Under the pieces are notes generated by a model. It was given only the letters and a program-made list of their open reading frames with translations, ran no database searches and had not been told where the DNA came from. Both the position numbers and the translations under genes were made by a program. A DNA stretch of 64,000 nucleotides, taken from positions 62,001 to 126,000 of the forward strand of contig CAWEQW010000012.1 in NCBI GenBank assembly GCA_963811365.1, in the 5' to 3' direction. How positions within the stretch are numbered: position 1 is the stretch's first letter; every line of letters begins with the position of its first letter. This document shows positions 8,890-16,553 of the stretch, piece after piece. Origin of the DNA: CAWEQW01 sp963811365 (GTDB lineage: Bacteria; Actinomycetota; Actinomycetes; Propionibacteriales; Nocardioidaceae).

Positions 8890-10100
8890 CAGGCGACACC
8901 CTCTCCGGTCACGTCGGCGTGGTGCGGGTTCTCCCAGATCACGGTGCCGCCCATGCCGATGCCGACGCACATCGTGGTCATCCCGTAGCGGACCTCGGGG
9001 CGGTCCTCGAACTGGCGGGCGAGCTGGATCATCAGCCGTACGCCGGAGGACGCCAGCGGGTGTCCCATGGCGATCGCGCCGCCGTACGGGTTGACCCGCG
9101 GATCGTCGTCGCTGATGCCGAAGTGCTCGAGGAAGGCCAGCACCTGGACGGCGAAGGCCTCGTTGATCTCGAACGCGTCGACGTCGTCGATGGTGAGTCC
9201 GGCGTGCCGCAGCGCCTTCTCGGTCGAGGGGATCGGACCGACGCCCATCACCTCGGGCTCCACGCCGGCGAAGGCGTAGGAGACCAGCCGCATCCGCACC
9301 GGAAGGCCGAGGTCGGCAGCGGTCTGCTCGTCGGCGAGCAGGCAGGCGGTCGCCCCGTCGTTGAGCCCGGCGGCGTTGCCCGGGGTCACCCGGCCGTGCG
9401 GGCGGAACGGGGTCCGGAGCCCAGCCAGGTCGGCCATCGTGGTCTGCGGACGCGGCGGCTCGTCGACGGTCGCCAGTCCCCAGCCGGCCTCGGCGGAACG
9501 GATCGCGACCGGCACCAGGTCCGGCTGGATCCTGTCGTCGGCGTAGGCCTTGGCGGTCCTCTCCTGGGAGCGCAGCGCGTAGCCGTCCGCGCGCTCCTTG
9601 GTGATCGAGGGGTACCGGTCGTGCAGGTTCTCGGCGGTCGCGCCCATGGAGAGCGCGTCGAGGTCGATGAGCCGCTCGGACATGATCCGCGGGTTGGGGT
9701 CGACGCCCTCGCCCATCGGGTGCCGGCCCATGTGCTCCACACCGCCGGCGACGACGACGTCGTAGGAGCCGAACGCGATCCCGGCTGCGGTGGTGGTGAC
9801 CGCGGTCATCGCCCCGGCGCACATCCGGTCGATCGCGTACCCCGGCACCGTCTGCGGCAGCCCGGCGAGCAGGGCGGCGGTGCGGCCGATCGTCAGGCCC
9901 TGGTCGCCGATCTGGGTGGTCGCGGCGATCGCGACCTCGTCGACCCGCTCGGGCGGCAGGGTGGGGTTGCGGCGCATGAGGTCGCGGATGCACTTGATCA
10001 CGAGGTCGTCGGCACGCGTCTCGGCGTACTGGCCCTTCGCCTTGCCGAACGGGGTCCGCACGCCGTCGACGAAGACGACCTCTCGCAGCTGTCGGGGCAC
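8889..10100 (-). CDS. Acetyl-CoA C-acyltransferase (thiolase, FadA-like)
   Basis: This thiolase cleaves 3-ketoacyl-CoA with CoA, the last step of beta-oxidation, and pairs with the coupled fadB-like gene. The 403 residues contain the acyl-accepting cysteine at position 94 (DRMCAGAM), the catalytic His in GGAIAMGHPLASSG and the second Cys in TTMCVGIGMGG. I chose the GTG at 10100: the coding strand has GAAGGAG 6 nt before it, and translation gives LREVVFVDGVRTPFGKAKG, the family N-terminus. The frame is open further upstream but without a ribosome-binding site. A TACCnnnnGGTA palindrome about 42 bp upstream is a candidate operator. Confidence 0.94.
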   Translation of the reverse strand: MPRQLREVVFVDGVRTPFGKAKGQYAETRADDLVIKCIRDLMRRNPTLPPERVDEVAIAATTQIGDQGLTIGRTAALLAGLPQTVPGYAIDRMCAGAMTAVTTTAAGIAFGSYDVVVAGGVEHMGRHPMGEGVDPNPRIMSERLIDLDALSMGATAENLHDRYPSITKERADGYALRSQERTAKAYADDRIQPDLVPVAIRSAEAGWGLATVDEPPRPQTTMADLAGLRTPFRPHGRVTPGNAAGLNDGATACLLADEQTAADLGLPVRMRLVSYAFAGVEPEVMGVGPIPSTEKALRHAGLTIDDVDAFEINEAFAVQVLAFLEHFGISDDDPRVNPYGGAIAMGHPLASSGVRLMIQLARQFEDRPEVRYGMTTMCVGIGMGGTVIWENPHHADVTGEGVA

Positions 10101-10141
10101 GCGTGCTCCTTCGACGTAGGAAGTCGGTACAGCCGTGATGC

Positions 10142-10153
10142 TACCTGCCGGTA
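10142..10153 (-). promoter_or_regulatory. Candidate operator upstream of the thiolase-fadB operon
   Basis: TACCTGCCGGTA has 4-bp inverted arms (TACC/GGTA) around a 4-nt spacer and sits at the expected promoter of the fadA-fadB pair. Short palindromes of this shape are typical TetR-family operators, and fatty-acid oxidation operons are often controlled by such repressors. The regulator is not identifiable here. Confidence 0.3.
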
Positions 10154-10226
10154 ACAAAGCACGGACAGGGGGAGGGATTGTGGCCGTGGTCACGTCCCCC
10201 ACCGCGCCCACCGGCGACGGGCGCGG

Positions 10227-11123
10227 TCAGCCCGCCACGACGCCGCGCCCGGCCAGCGCCGTGCGCATCGCGGCGATGTGCTCCGGTGTGGAGCCGCAGC
10301 ACGCGCCGATCAGGTCGACGCCGAGCTCGCGCAGTGCGGTCGCGTGCCGGGCCAGGTCGGCGGGGGAGGCGTCGTACTCGAAGCGGTCCCCGACCAGCTG
10401 TGGAAGACCGGCGTTCGACTGTGCCACGAGCAGCAGCCCGTCGGGGCGGGCCTCGACGAGCTCGGCGGCGATCGCCTCCATCTCCTCCGGCCCGCGGCCG
10501 CAGTTCGCGCCCACCGCGTCCACCCCCACGGCGGCGAGCGCGGTGACCGCCTGGGCCGGTCGTACGCCCATCATCGTGCGCAGGTTGGTGTCGAAGCTCA
10601 GGGTCGCCACCACCGGAAGGTCGGGGACCACCTGGCGCGCCGCCTCCACCGCGGCGGTGACCTCGGCCAGGTCGCTCATCGTCTCGATCAGCACCAGGTC
10701 GATGCCTCCGGCCGCCAGACCCTCGAGCTGCTCGGCGAACAGGGCGCGGGCGTCGGCCGGCTCCAGGCTGCCGAGCGGCTCCAGCAGCTCACCGGTCGGC
10801 CCGAGGTCTCCGGCGACCAGCGCGCCGGTGCGGTCGGCCACCTGCCGCGCCAGCCGGGCGGCCGCCTCGTTGAGCTCGTGCACCCGGTCACCGAGGCCGT
10901 GCATGTCGAGACGAGGACGGGTGCCGCCGAAGGTGTTCGTGGTGAGGATCCGCGCACCGGCCGCGGCGTACTGCTCGTGGAGGCGGCGCACGACGTCGGG
11001 CCGCTCGACGTTCCAGAGCTCGCCCGACCCGCCGTCGTCGAGCCCCTCGGCCTGGAGCAGGGTGCCCATGCCGCCGTCGAGCAGCACCGGACGGGCGCCC
11101 ACCAGGTCGGCCAGTCTCGTCAC
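10227..11123 (-). CDS. mmuM: Homocysteine S-methyltransferase family protein (MmuM-like)
   Basis: This single-domain, zinc-dependent methyltransferase of 298 residues is expected to move a methyl group from S-methylmethionine or a similar donor to homocysteine. The family start LLDGGMGTLL, GDLGPTGELL, and the zinc ligands Cys208 (GANCGRG) and Cys275-Cys276 (GACCGSTPEHI) are all present. It lacks the cobalamin and folate domains of MetH. The GTG at 11123 gives the family N-terminus (TRLADLVGARPVLLDGGMG) but has no good ribosome-binding site. Instead an 8-codon open frame starting at ATG 11146 ends on the GTG, so translation is probably coupled to it or the true start is at 11146 with an indel. 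Confidence 0.88.
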   Translation of the reverse strand: MTRLADLVGARPVLLDGGMGTLLQAEGLDDGGSGELWNVERPDVVRRLHEQYAAAGARILTTNTFGGTRPRLDMHGLGDRVHELNEAAARLARQVADRTGALVAGDLGPTGELLEPLGSLEPADARALFAEQLEGLAAGGIDLVLIETMSDLAEVTAAVEAARQVVPDLPVVATLSFDTNLRTMMGVRPAQAVTALAAVGVDAVGANCGRGPEEMEAIAAELVEARPDGLLLVAQSNAGLPQLVGDRFEYDASPADLARHATALRELGVDLIGACCGSTPEHIAAMRTALAGRGVVAG

Positions 11124-11146
11124 GCCGGCACCGTGCTCTCGCTCAT
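11120..11146 (-). other. Leaderless 8-codon upstream ORF coupled to the mmuM-like gene
   Basis: The ATG at 11146 lies 6 nt after a TAGCAT hexamer (11153-11158) and opens MSESTVPA, whose TGA overlaps the GTG of the methyltransferase gene. It is either a translated leader peptide or the true N-terminus separated by a one-base indel. Confidence 0.4.
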
Positions 11147-11155
11147 CCGGCGATG

Positions 11156-11863
11156 CTAGCCCGCGGGCCGCCTCAGATGCTTGAGCGCCTCGCGCCTGGA
11201 CAGACCGGACAGCTGCCGGTCGTGCTCGGCCACGAAGGCGCGCACCCAGTCCGGATCGACCCGGGCGTGCTGGCGCAGCGCCCAGCCGACGGCCTTGCGG
11301 ACGAAGAACTCGCTGCCGTACGTGCTGCCCTCCAGGTTCGGCTCGAGCGTGTCGGTCAGCAGCGCCACGTCCGTGCGGTCCTTGGCGAGCAGCTGGCAGA
11401 GGATCGCCGAGCGTCGAAGCCACAGGTCGTCGTCCACCGCCCAGGCCCTGACGACCGGCGCGACCTCCGAGGGGAAGTCGAGCAGCACGCCGCCCACCTC
11501 GTGCGCCGCGAGCGTGTCGACGTAGTCCCACCAGCCACCGGTGACGACGAGGTGCCGGTACAGCGGCAGGGTCGCCGGGCCCTGGAAGGCCCGGTAGGCG
11601 CGGTGCCGCACGAGCGCGATCGCGGCGTAGCGCTCCTCCCGGACGGTCGCCTCGTCCCAGAGCCGCCGCACCGCGCGCTCCCAGGCAGCCCGGTCGGGGA
11701 GCCGCTGCGCGGCGTAGACCTCCCGGCAGGCCGTGGCCAGCGGTCGGCTCGAGACCCCGAGGTAGGGCATCTCCGACTTCATGTACCGCTGCATCGCAGG
11801 AGCCCGCTCGGGGTCGGCGACCGTGCGCAGCCGGTCCCGCACGGCCTGCACGACGTCGGGCAT
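11156..11863 (-). CDS. DNA alkylation repair protein (AlkD-like HEAT-repeat glycosylase)
   Basis: The 235-residue all-helical protein resembles AlkD, which excises positively charged alkylated bases such as 3- and 7-methylpurines. Family features include MQRYMKSEMPYLGV near the N-terminus, WWDYVDTLAAHEVGG, the catalytic-face LWLRRSAILCQL, and FVRKAVGWALRQHARVDPDWVRAFV near the C-terminus. A TAGCCT hexamer (11871-11876) lies 7 nt before the ATG, so the mRNA is probably leaderless; that is also why I preferred 11863 to the longer open frame. It is one of several DNA-repair genes in the window. Confidence 0.88.
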   Translation of the reverse strand: MPDVVQAVRDRLRTVADPERAPAMQRYMKSEMPYLGVSSRPLATACREVYAAQRLPDRAAWERAVRRLWDEATVREERYAAIALVRHRAYRAFQGPATLPLYRHLVVTGGWWDYVDTLAAHEVGGVLLDFPSEVAPVVRAWAVDDDLWLRRSAILCQLLAKDRTDVALLTDTLEPNLEGSTYGSEFFVRKAVGWALRQHARVDPDWVRAFVAEHDRQLSGLSRREALKHLRRPAG

Positions 11864-11870
11864 ACCTCGC

Positions 11871-11876
11871 AGGCTA
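11871..11876 (-). promoter_or_regulatory. -10 hexamer of the alkD-like gene (leaderless)
   Basis: On the coding strand TAGCCT is followed by 7 nt and then the ATG, which is the spacing of a leaderless actinobacterial promoter. Confidence 0.55.
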
Positions 11877-11966
11877 CCGACGTTGCACCCCCTACGCTGG
11901 TGACCACAGGACGTGACCGGCTGGACGACCGGCTGGACGACCGGGCTGATGACGGAAAGGCAGGCC

Positions 11967-12914
11967 ATGGCAGACGCCTCGCGCTTCGTGCACATCGTGG
12001 ACGACGTGCCCGAGCTCCTCGGCTCTGAGGGCAGCACGCCGGTGACGCCTGTGCTGGTCCACGCCCTCGACGGCTTCCTGGACGCAGGCAGCGCCGGCGC
12101 CCTCGCGGCCGCCCACCTCCTGGCCCAGTCGGCGGGCCGGGTGGTCGCCAGCTTCGACGTGGACGCCTTCTACGACTACCGCGCGCGGCGGCCGCCCATG
12201 ACGTTCGCCGAGGACCACTACGAGAGCTACGAGGCGCCGCGGCTGGTCGTGCGGCTCTGCCACGACAGCCTCGGCACGCCGTACCTTCTGCTCCACGGCC
12301 CCGAGCCGGACACCCACTGGGAGGGGTTCGCCGACGCCGTGCGCGCGGTCGTCGAGCACTTCGAGGTCCGGCTGACCGTCTCGCTGGGCGCCGTACCGAT
12401 GGCGGTCCCGCACACCCGCCCCGTGATGCTGACCCACCACGCCACGCGTGCCGACCTGCTCGTGCAGGAGAACCTGTGGAAGGGGCTGATCCGGGTGCCG
12501 AGCAGCGCCCAGGCGCTCCTCGAGCTGCGGCTGGGCGAGTGGGGACACGACGCGATGGGGTTCGTGGCGCACATCCCGCACTACGTCGCCCAGCTCGACT
12601 ACCCGCTCGCCAGCGCCACCATGCTGGAGTCGGTGGAGGTGGTCACCGGGCTGCAGTGGGACCTCGACCCGCTCACCCGCGCCGCCGAGGAGAAGGCCGT
12701 CGAGATCGCCAGCCAGATCGAGGACTCCGAGGAGGTCCGCGACGTGGTGGCCGGGCTCGAGCAGCAGTACGACGCCTTCCACCGGCCGCAGACCGAGGAC
12801 GGCGCGACCCTGCCGTTGGCTGAGGAGAGCGAGCTGCCGACCGGCGAGGAGCTCGGCGCCGAGTTCGAGCGCTTCCTGGCCGGGCTCGACCGACCCGACC
12901 GTCCGGAGGAGTGA
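11967..12914 (+). CDS. PAC2 family protein (proteasome-assembly-chaperone fold)
   Basis: This 315-residue PAC2-family protein belongs to a group widespread in actinobacteria, related in fold to the archaeal and eukaryotic proteasome assembly chaperones. Its precise job is unknown. Family hallmarks are the opening VPVLVHALDGFLDAGSAG-like segment (about 28-45), VASFDVDAFYDYRARRP, GPEPDTHWEGFADAV and the core GAVPMAVPHTRP. A second in-frame ATG lies at 11949, but GAAAGG upstream favours 11967. The stop overlaps the region of the downstream thioesterase start, so the two are probably one transcript. Confidence 0.86.
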   Translation: MADASRFVHIVDDVPELLGSEGSTPVTPVLVHALDGFLDAGSAGALAAAHLLAQSAGRVVASFDVDAFYDYRARRPPMTFAEDHYESYEAPRLVVRLCHDSLGTPYLLLHGPEPDTHWEGFADAVRAVVEHFEVRLTVSLGAVPMAVPHTRPVMLTHHATRADLLVQENLWKGLIRVPSSAQALLELRLGEWGHDAMGFVAHIPHYVAQLDYPLASATMLESVEVVTGLQWDLDPLTRAAEEKAVEIASQIEDSEEVRDVVAGLEQQYDAFHRPQTEDGATLPLAEESELPTGEELGAEFERFLAGLDRPDRPEE

Positions 12915-12916
12915 CG

Positions 12917-13810
12917 GTGCCCAGCTCGGTCCGTGAGCTGGTCGAGCTGCTCGACCTGGAGACCATCGACGTCAACCTGTTCCGCGGGACGCAGCCCGAC
13001 ACCATGCTGCAGCGGGTGTTCGGCGGGCAGGTGGCGGCGCAGGCGCTCGTCGCCGGCGCCCGGACCGTCGAGCCACCGCGCGCCGTGCACTCGCTGCACA
13101 GCTACTTCCTGCGGCCCGGCGACACCGCGGTGCCGATCGTGTACGACGTCGAGCGGATCCGCGACGGCCGGTCCTTCTCGACCCGGCGGGTCGTGGCCCG
13201 GCAGCACGGCCGGCCGATCTACTACATGACCGCGAGCTTCCAGGTGCCCGAGGACGGCTTCGAGCACCAGGACGCGATGCCGGACGTCCCGTCGCCGGAG
13301 GAGTCCGCCGACATGCGGGACCTGATGCGAGCCCGTTCGCCGGAGCACGCCGACCACTGGGTCCGCGAGTGGTCGGCTCTGGAGCTGCGCCACGTCGGCG
13401 ACTCGGGCGAGTCCGGCCGGCTCCCCGCCGGCGAGCATCCGGCGCAGTCGCGGCTGTGGATCCGGGTCGGCGACCGGCTCGACGGTGACCCGCTCATCCA
13501 CCAGGCGGCGCTGACCTACGCCAGCGACATGACGCTGCTCGGCTCGACGCTCGTGCCGCACGGCGTGCAGGTCTCCTCGCCCACGATGCAGTCGGCGTCG
13601 CTGGACCACAGCATGTGGTTCCACCGGCCGTTCCGCGCCGACGAGTGGCTGCTGTACGACCAGGTCGCCCCGTCGGCGTCCGGGGCCCGTGGGCTCGCGG
13701 TCGGCCGGCTGTTCACCGAGCGGGGCGTGCTCGTGGCGACCGTCGCGCAGGAGGGGCTCATCCGGCCGCGCGGGCCAGCGCCCGGGCGCGCACCAGCCGA
13801 GGGCGGCTGA
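12917..13810 (+). CDS. tesB: Acyl-CoA thioesterase II
   Basis: This double-hotdog TesB-type thioesterase hydrolyses acyl-CoA to free acid and CoA in the cytoplasm. The 297 residues show FRGTQPD...RVFGGQVAAQAL near the N-terminus, SLHSYFLRPGD, and the second hotdog with LDHSMWFHRPFRADEWLLYD. The catalytic Asp/Thr/Gln set seen in E. coli TesB appears present: Asp in YASDMTLL and in LDHSMWF. GTG 12917 has GGAGGA 6 nt upstream; an alternative GTG at 12911 is too close to that site. The 3' end overlaps the convergent gerW-like gene by about 53 bp. Confidence 0.92.
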   Translation: MPSSVRELVELLDLETIDVNLFRGTQPDTMLQRVFGGQVAAQALVAGARTVEPPRAVHSLHSYFLRPGDTAVPIVYDVERIRDGRSFSTRRVVARQHGRPIYYMTASFQVPEDGFEHQDAMPDVPSPEESADMRDLMRARSPEHADHWVREWSALELRHVGDSGESGRLPAGEHPAQSRLWIRVGDRLDGDPLIHQAALTYASDMTLLGSTLVPHGVQVSSPTMQSASLDHSMWFHRPFRADEWLLYDQVAPSASGARGLAVGRLFTERGVLVATVAQEGLIRPRGPAPGRAPAEGG

Positions 13811-14108
13811 GGACGACCGCGAGCACGACGACCCCGACCATCATCACGATCCGGTTGGGGTCCACGGCGGGCCGCCACTCGACGTCGTTGCCGCGGATCA
13901 CGAAGGCCCCGGCCGGGCGGCCGCCCAGCCCGAACCCGCCGCCCTCGCCATTCTGGCCCTTCTCGTCGGTGCCGGTGCCGCCACCGCCGGCGCCACCCAC
14001 CCGTGCCACCGGGATGAACGTCAGCCCGTCGGACTGGTAGGGCTCCCCGAAGACCCTCTTGACCGTGATCGCGTCCTGGGCGGTGCCGAGGATGTCCGTG
14101 ACCCGCAT
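13758..14108 (-). CDS. GerW/YtfJ family sporulation-type protein
   Basis: The 116-residue protein is of the GerW (YtfJ) family, named from Bacillus spore germination but also found in non-sporulating actinobacteria, where the role is unknown. The family pattern is visible: TVKRVFGEPYQSDGLTFIPVARV, then a Gly-rich GGAGGGGTG segment, then GRPAGAFVIRGNDVEWRPAVD. A hydrophobic stretch, IVMMVGVVVLAVVL, near residues 88-101 suggests a C-terminal membrane anchor. A textbook AGGAGG lies 5 nt before the ATG. The C-terminal codons run antisense to the end of tesB. Confidence 0.83.
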   Translation of the reverse strand: MRVTDILGTAQDAITVKRVFGEPYQSDGLTFIPVARVGGAGGGGTGTDEKGQNGEGGGFGLGGRPAGAFVIRGNDVEWRPAVDPNRIVMMVGVVVLAVVLSRPRLVRARALARAAG

Positions 14109-14200
14109 GGTGCCTCCTGACGGCCGCGTGCCGTTGCCGGCTGTTGCTCCATCCTCGAGCCGGGCACCCGCGCGCGGGATAGGGGCGAAGGTCCTCCGCC

Positions 14201-14639
14201 TCAGGGGCCGTCCACCGCCCGGGTCCGGCCGAGCAGGTGAGGCGTGCCGGCGTCCGGTGTGGTGAGCGCGAACGCGTAGCCCGACTTCGTCCGCCGGGAG
14301 CCGAAGCGGACCATCCCCGACAGCCTCGTGGAGGACCGGGCCGCGGTCCGCGTCCGGGTCACCCGGCCCCCGGGCGCAGCATCGTGGAGCGCTCCTCCCA
14401 CACCGGGCCGTCGTCGGCCTGCACCTCGGTGACCAGGTCGAAGGCATGGCCGCGGGGATGCGGCCGAAGCGCCTCGGCGCGGACGGCCAGCGCGAGGGGC
14501 TCGCTCGCGCGCACCCGGCGGTACCGGTGACCGTGTCGGCGACGTGCACGGTCCCGACGGCCGGGCAGGGGAGGTGCGGGTGGGTGAGCACGTCGACGTG
14601 CAGGTCCGCGGCGAGGACGTGCGGGTAGAGCAACGGCAG
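14201..14639 (-). pseudogene. Degraded MaoC-like acyl dehydratase
   Basis: The minus strand carries pieces of a hotdog-fold MaoC-like dehydratase in three frames. One reads LPLLYPHVLAADLHVDVLT then AVGTVHVADTVTG; a second reads RRVRASEPLALAVRAEALRP then GHAFDLVTEV; a third gives the C-terminal end KSGYAFALTTPDAGTPHLLG followed by a stop at 14201. The middle of the enzyme, including the hydratase catalytic Asp/His region, is missing, so this is an internally deleted and frameshifted gene. Its 5' end is joined directly to a truncated TetR gene. Confidence 0.6.
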
Positions 14640-14640
14640 G

Positions 14641-14937
14641 TCGCATCAGCGTCTGCGCGCAGTCCACGAAGGCGGGGAACTGCACCCCGTAGTCGACGAA
14701 CGACTCGGTGATCCGCTGGAGCCGCCGCACCGGCGGGTCGTGTGGGGCGTCGGCGGCGCGGAGCCGCTCGTGGAGCTCGTCGAGGTAACCGACCAGGGTG
14801 AGCGCGAAGAGCTCCTCCTTGCCGGTGAGGTGCCGGTAGATGATCGCCCGGTTGACCCCGACCGCGCGGGCGATGTCGTCGATCTGGGCGGCCGCGGCCC
14901 GGCGCCGCTCGACGGCGGACGTGCGCGCCTCGACCAT
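14641..14937 (-). pseudogene. Truncated TetR-family regulator
   Basis: From ATG 14937 the frame gives a TetR helix-turn-helix: IDDIARAVGVNRAIIYRHL followed by TGKEELFALTLVGYLDELHERL. The first helix that normally precedes it (of the type ILDAALxLFAExGY) is absent, suggesting an internal deletion of about 15-20 codons. After DCAQTLM the ligand domain is cut off and the sequence switches to MaoC-like code. In actinobacteria TetR genes of this type often lie beside fabG/thiolase/maoC gene sets, so one deletion probably fused the two ends. Confidence 0.6.
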
Positions 14938-14950
14938 GTCGGGCCTCGTC

Positions 14951-16501
14951 TCAGGAGCCCGGCGGGCGCAGCGCGCGGACCATCTCGACCGTGTCGGCCT
15001 CCTCGGCGGTCTTGTCGTCGCGGTAGCGCAGCACGCGGGCGAAGCGCAGCGCCATTCCGGCCGGGTAGCGCGTCGAGGTCTGGATGCCGTCGAAGGCGAT
15101 CTCGACGACCTGCTCGGGACGCAGGTGCACGACGTGGCCGGAGCGGGAGGTCTCGAGGGCGAGGAACCGCTCGGTCTGCCAGGCGAGCATCTCGTCGGTC
15201 ATCCCCTTGAACGTCTTGCCCAGCATCACGTAGCCACCGTGCTCGGGGTCCCGGGCGCCGAGGTGGATGTTGGACAGCCTCCCCGACCGCCGCCCGCTGC
15301 CCCACTCCACGGCGAGCACCACGAGGTCGAGGGTGTGGCGCGGCTTGACCTTCGCCCACGCGGCGCCGCGGCGGCCCGCCTCGTACGGCGCGTCGGTGAG
15401 CTTGACCACCACCCCCTCGTGGCCCGCGGCGACCAGCTCGCGGAACCAGCGGCCGGCCTCCTCGGCGTCCGCGGAGACGATGCGCGGCACCACCAGCGAC
15501 GACGGGAGCGCGGCCTCCAGCGCCGCGAACCGGGCGCTGGCCGGCTGGTCGACCAGGTCGGTGCCGTCGACGTGCAGCAGGTCGAAGAAGTACGACGTCA
15601 GGGGCACCCGCGCACGCAGCGTCGCGGTGTCGAGCCGACTGGCCGTCCGGGCGCCGGTCTCCTGGAACGGCCGGGGCCGCCCGGCGTCGTCGAGCGCGAT
15701 CGCCTCCCCGTCGAGCACCAACGAGGTCGCGGGCAGCGCGGCCACAGCCTCCACCACCTCTGGCACCCGCTCCGTGATGTCGTCGAGGCTGCGGGTCCAG
15801 ACCGTGACGTCGGGACCGTCCGGGCCCGGAGCCTTGTGGACCTGGACCCGGATCCCGTCCAGCTTGCAGTCCACGGCGAGCGGCTCGCCCGCCGGCGCCC
15901 GTGCGAACGCCTCCGTGACGTCCGGCGCGCTGGAGGCGAGCATCGGGCGCAGCGGACGGCCGACCTGGAGGCCGAACACGGCGAGCCCGGCCTCACCCTC
16001 GGTCAGCGCCGCCACGGCGGCCTTCGTCGTGGACCCCGTCATCATCGCCGCCCGGCGCACGGTTGCGGCCGGAACGTCGGCCGCGACCGCCACGGCCTCC
16101 TGCATCAGGCCGTCCAGCGCGCCCTGCCGCAGCTCCCCGGTCACGAGGCCCCGGAGGTACTCCTGCTCGTCGGCCGTCGCGCGGCCGAACAGGTCCGCGA
16201 CCTGGGCTGCGCGCCGGGTCCGCGAGCCTGGACCGCTGATCGCGGCGATCGCCTCGAACGACTCGTGTGTCTCCCGCACGGACAGCGTGGCGCTCTCGGC
16301 GGGGCACGGCACCTCCGTGAGCGACCTCCGGCCCAGCCCGGTCCGGCGCTGCCGCAGCACACCGGACAGGTAGGAGGTGGCGGTCTCGATCTCGTCGGGG
16401 GCGGCCGAGCGCAGTGCGGCGGCGAGCGCTGCGACCTTCGCCGTGCGGGAGCGGGTGGCCCGGACGGCGGCGGATGCGGTCACGAGGTCGTTGAGCAGCA
16501 C
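14951..16501 (-). CDS. ATP-dependent DNA ligase (LigB-like)
   Basis: The 516 residues match mycobacterial LigB in size and layout. An N-terminal DNA-binding domain (about 1-200) precedes the nucleotidyltransferase core with motif I CKLDG (Lys213 is the expected AMP acceptor), motif III-like FFDLLHVDG, and motif IV HEGVVVKL. An OB-fold follows, ending in motif VI-like ALRFARVLRYRDDK. It seals nicks using ATP and is accessory to the NAD-dependent LigA. GTG 16501 begins the family N-terminus MLLNDLV. It is intact although the genes on both sides are decayed. Confidence 0.93.
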   Translation of the reverse strand: MLLNDLVTASAAVRATRSRTAKVAALAAALRSAAPDEIETATSYLSGVLRQRRTGLGRRSLTEVPCPAESATLSVRETHESFEAIAAISGPGSRTRRAAQVADLFGRATADEQEYLRGLVTGELRQGALDGLMQEAVAVAADVPAATVRRAAMMTGSTTKAAVAALTEGEAGLAVFGLQVGRPLRPMLASSAPDVTEAFARAPAGEPLAVDCKLDGIRVQVHKAPGPDGPDVTVWTRSLDDITERVPEVVEAVAALPATSLVLDGEAIALDDAGRPRPFQETGARTASRLDTATLRARVPLTSYFFDLLHVDGTDLVDQPASARFAALEAALPSSLVVPRIVSADAEEAGRWFRELVAAGHEGVVVKLTDAPYEAGRRGAAWAKVKPRHTLDLVVLAVEWGSGRRSGRLSNIHLGARDPEHGGYVMLGKTFKGMTDEMLAWQTERFLALETSRSGHVVHLRPEQVVEIAFDGIQTSTRYPAGMALRFARVLRYRDDKTAEEADTVEMVRALRPPGS

Positions 16502-16553
16502 GGCCCCATCATGGCGCGCCGCGCCGACAGGTGTCCGTCCGAGCGCGAGGCCC

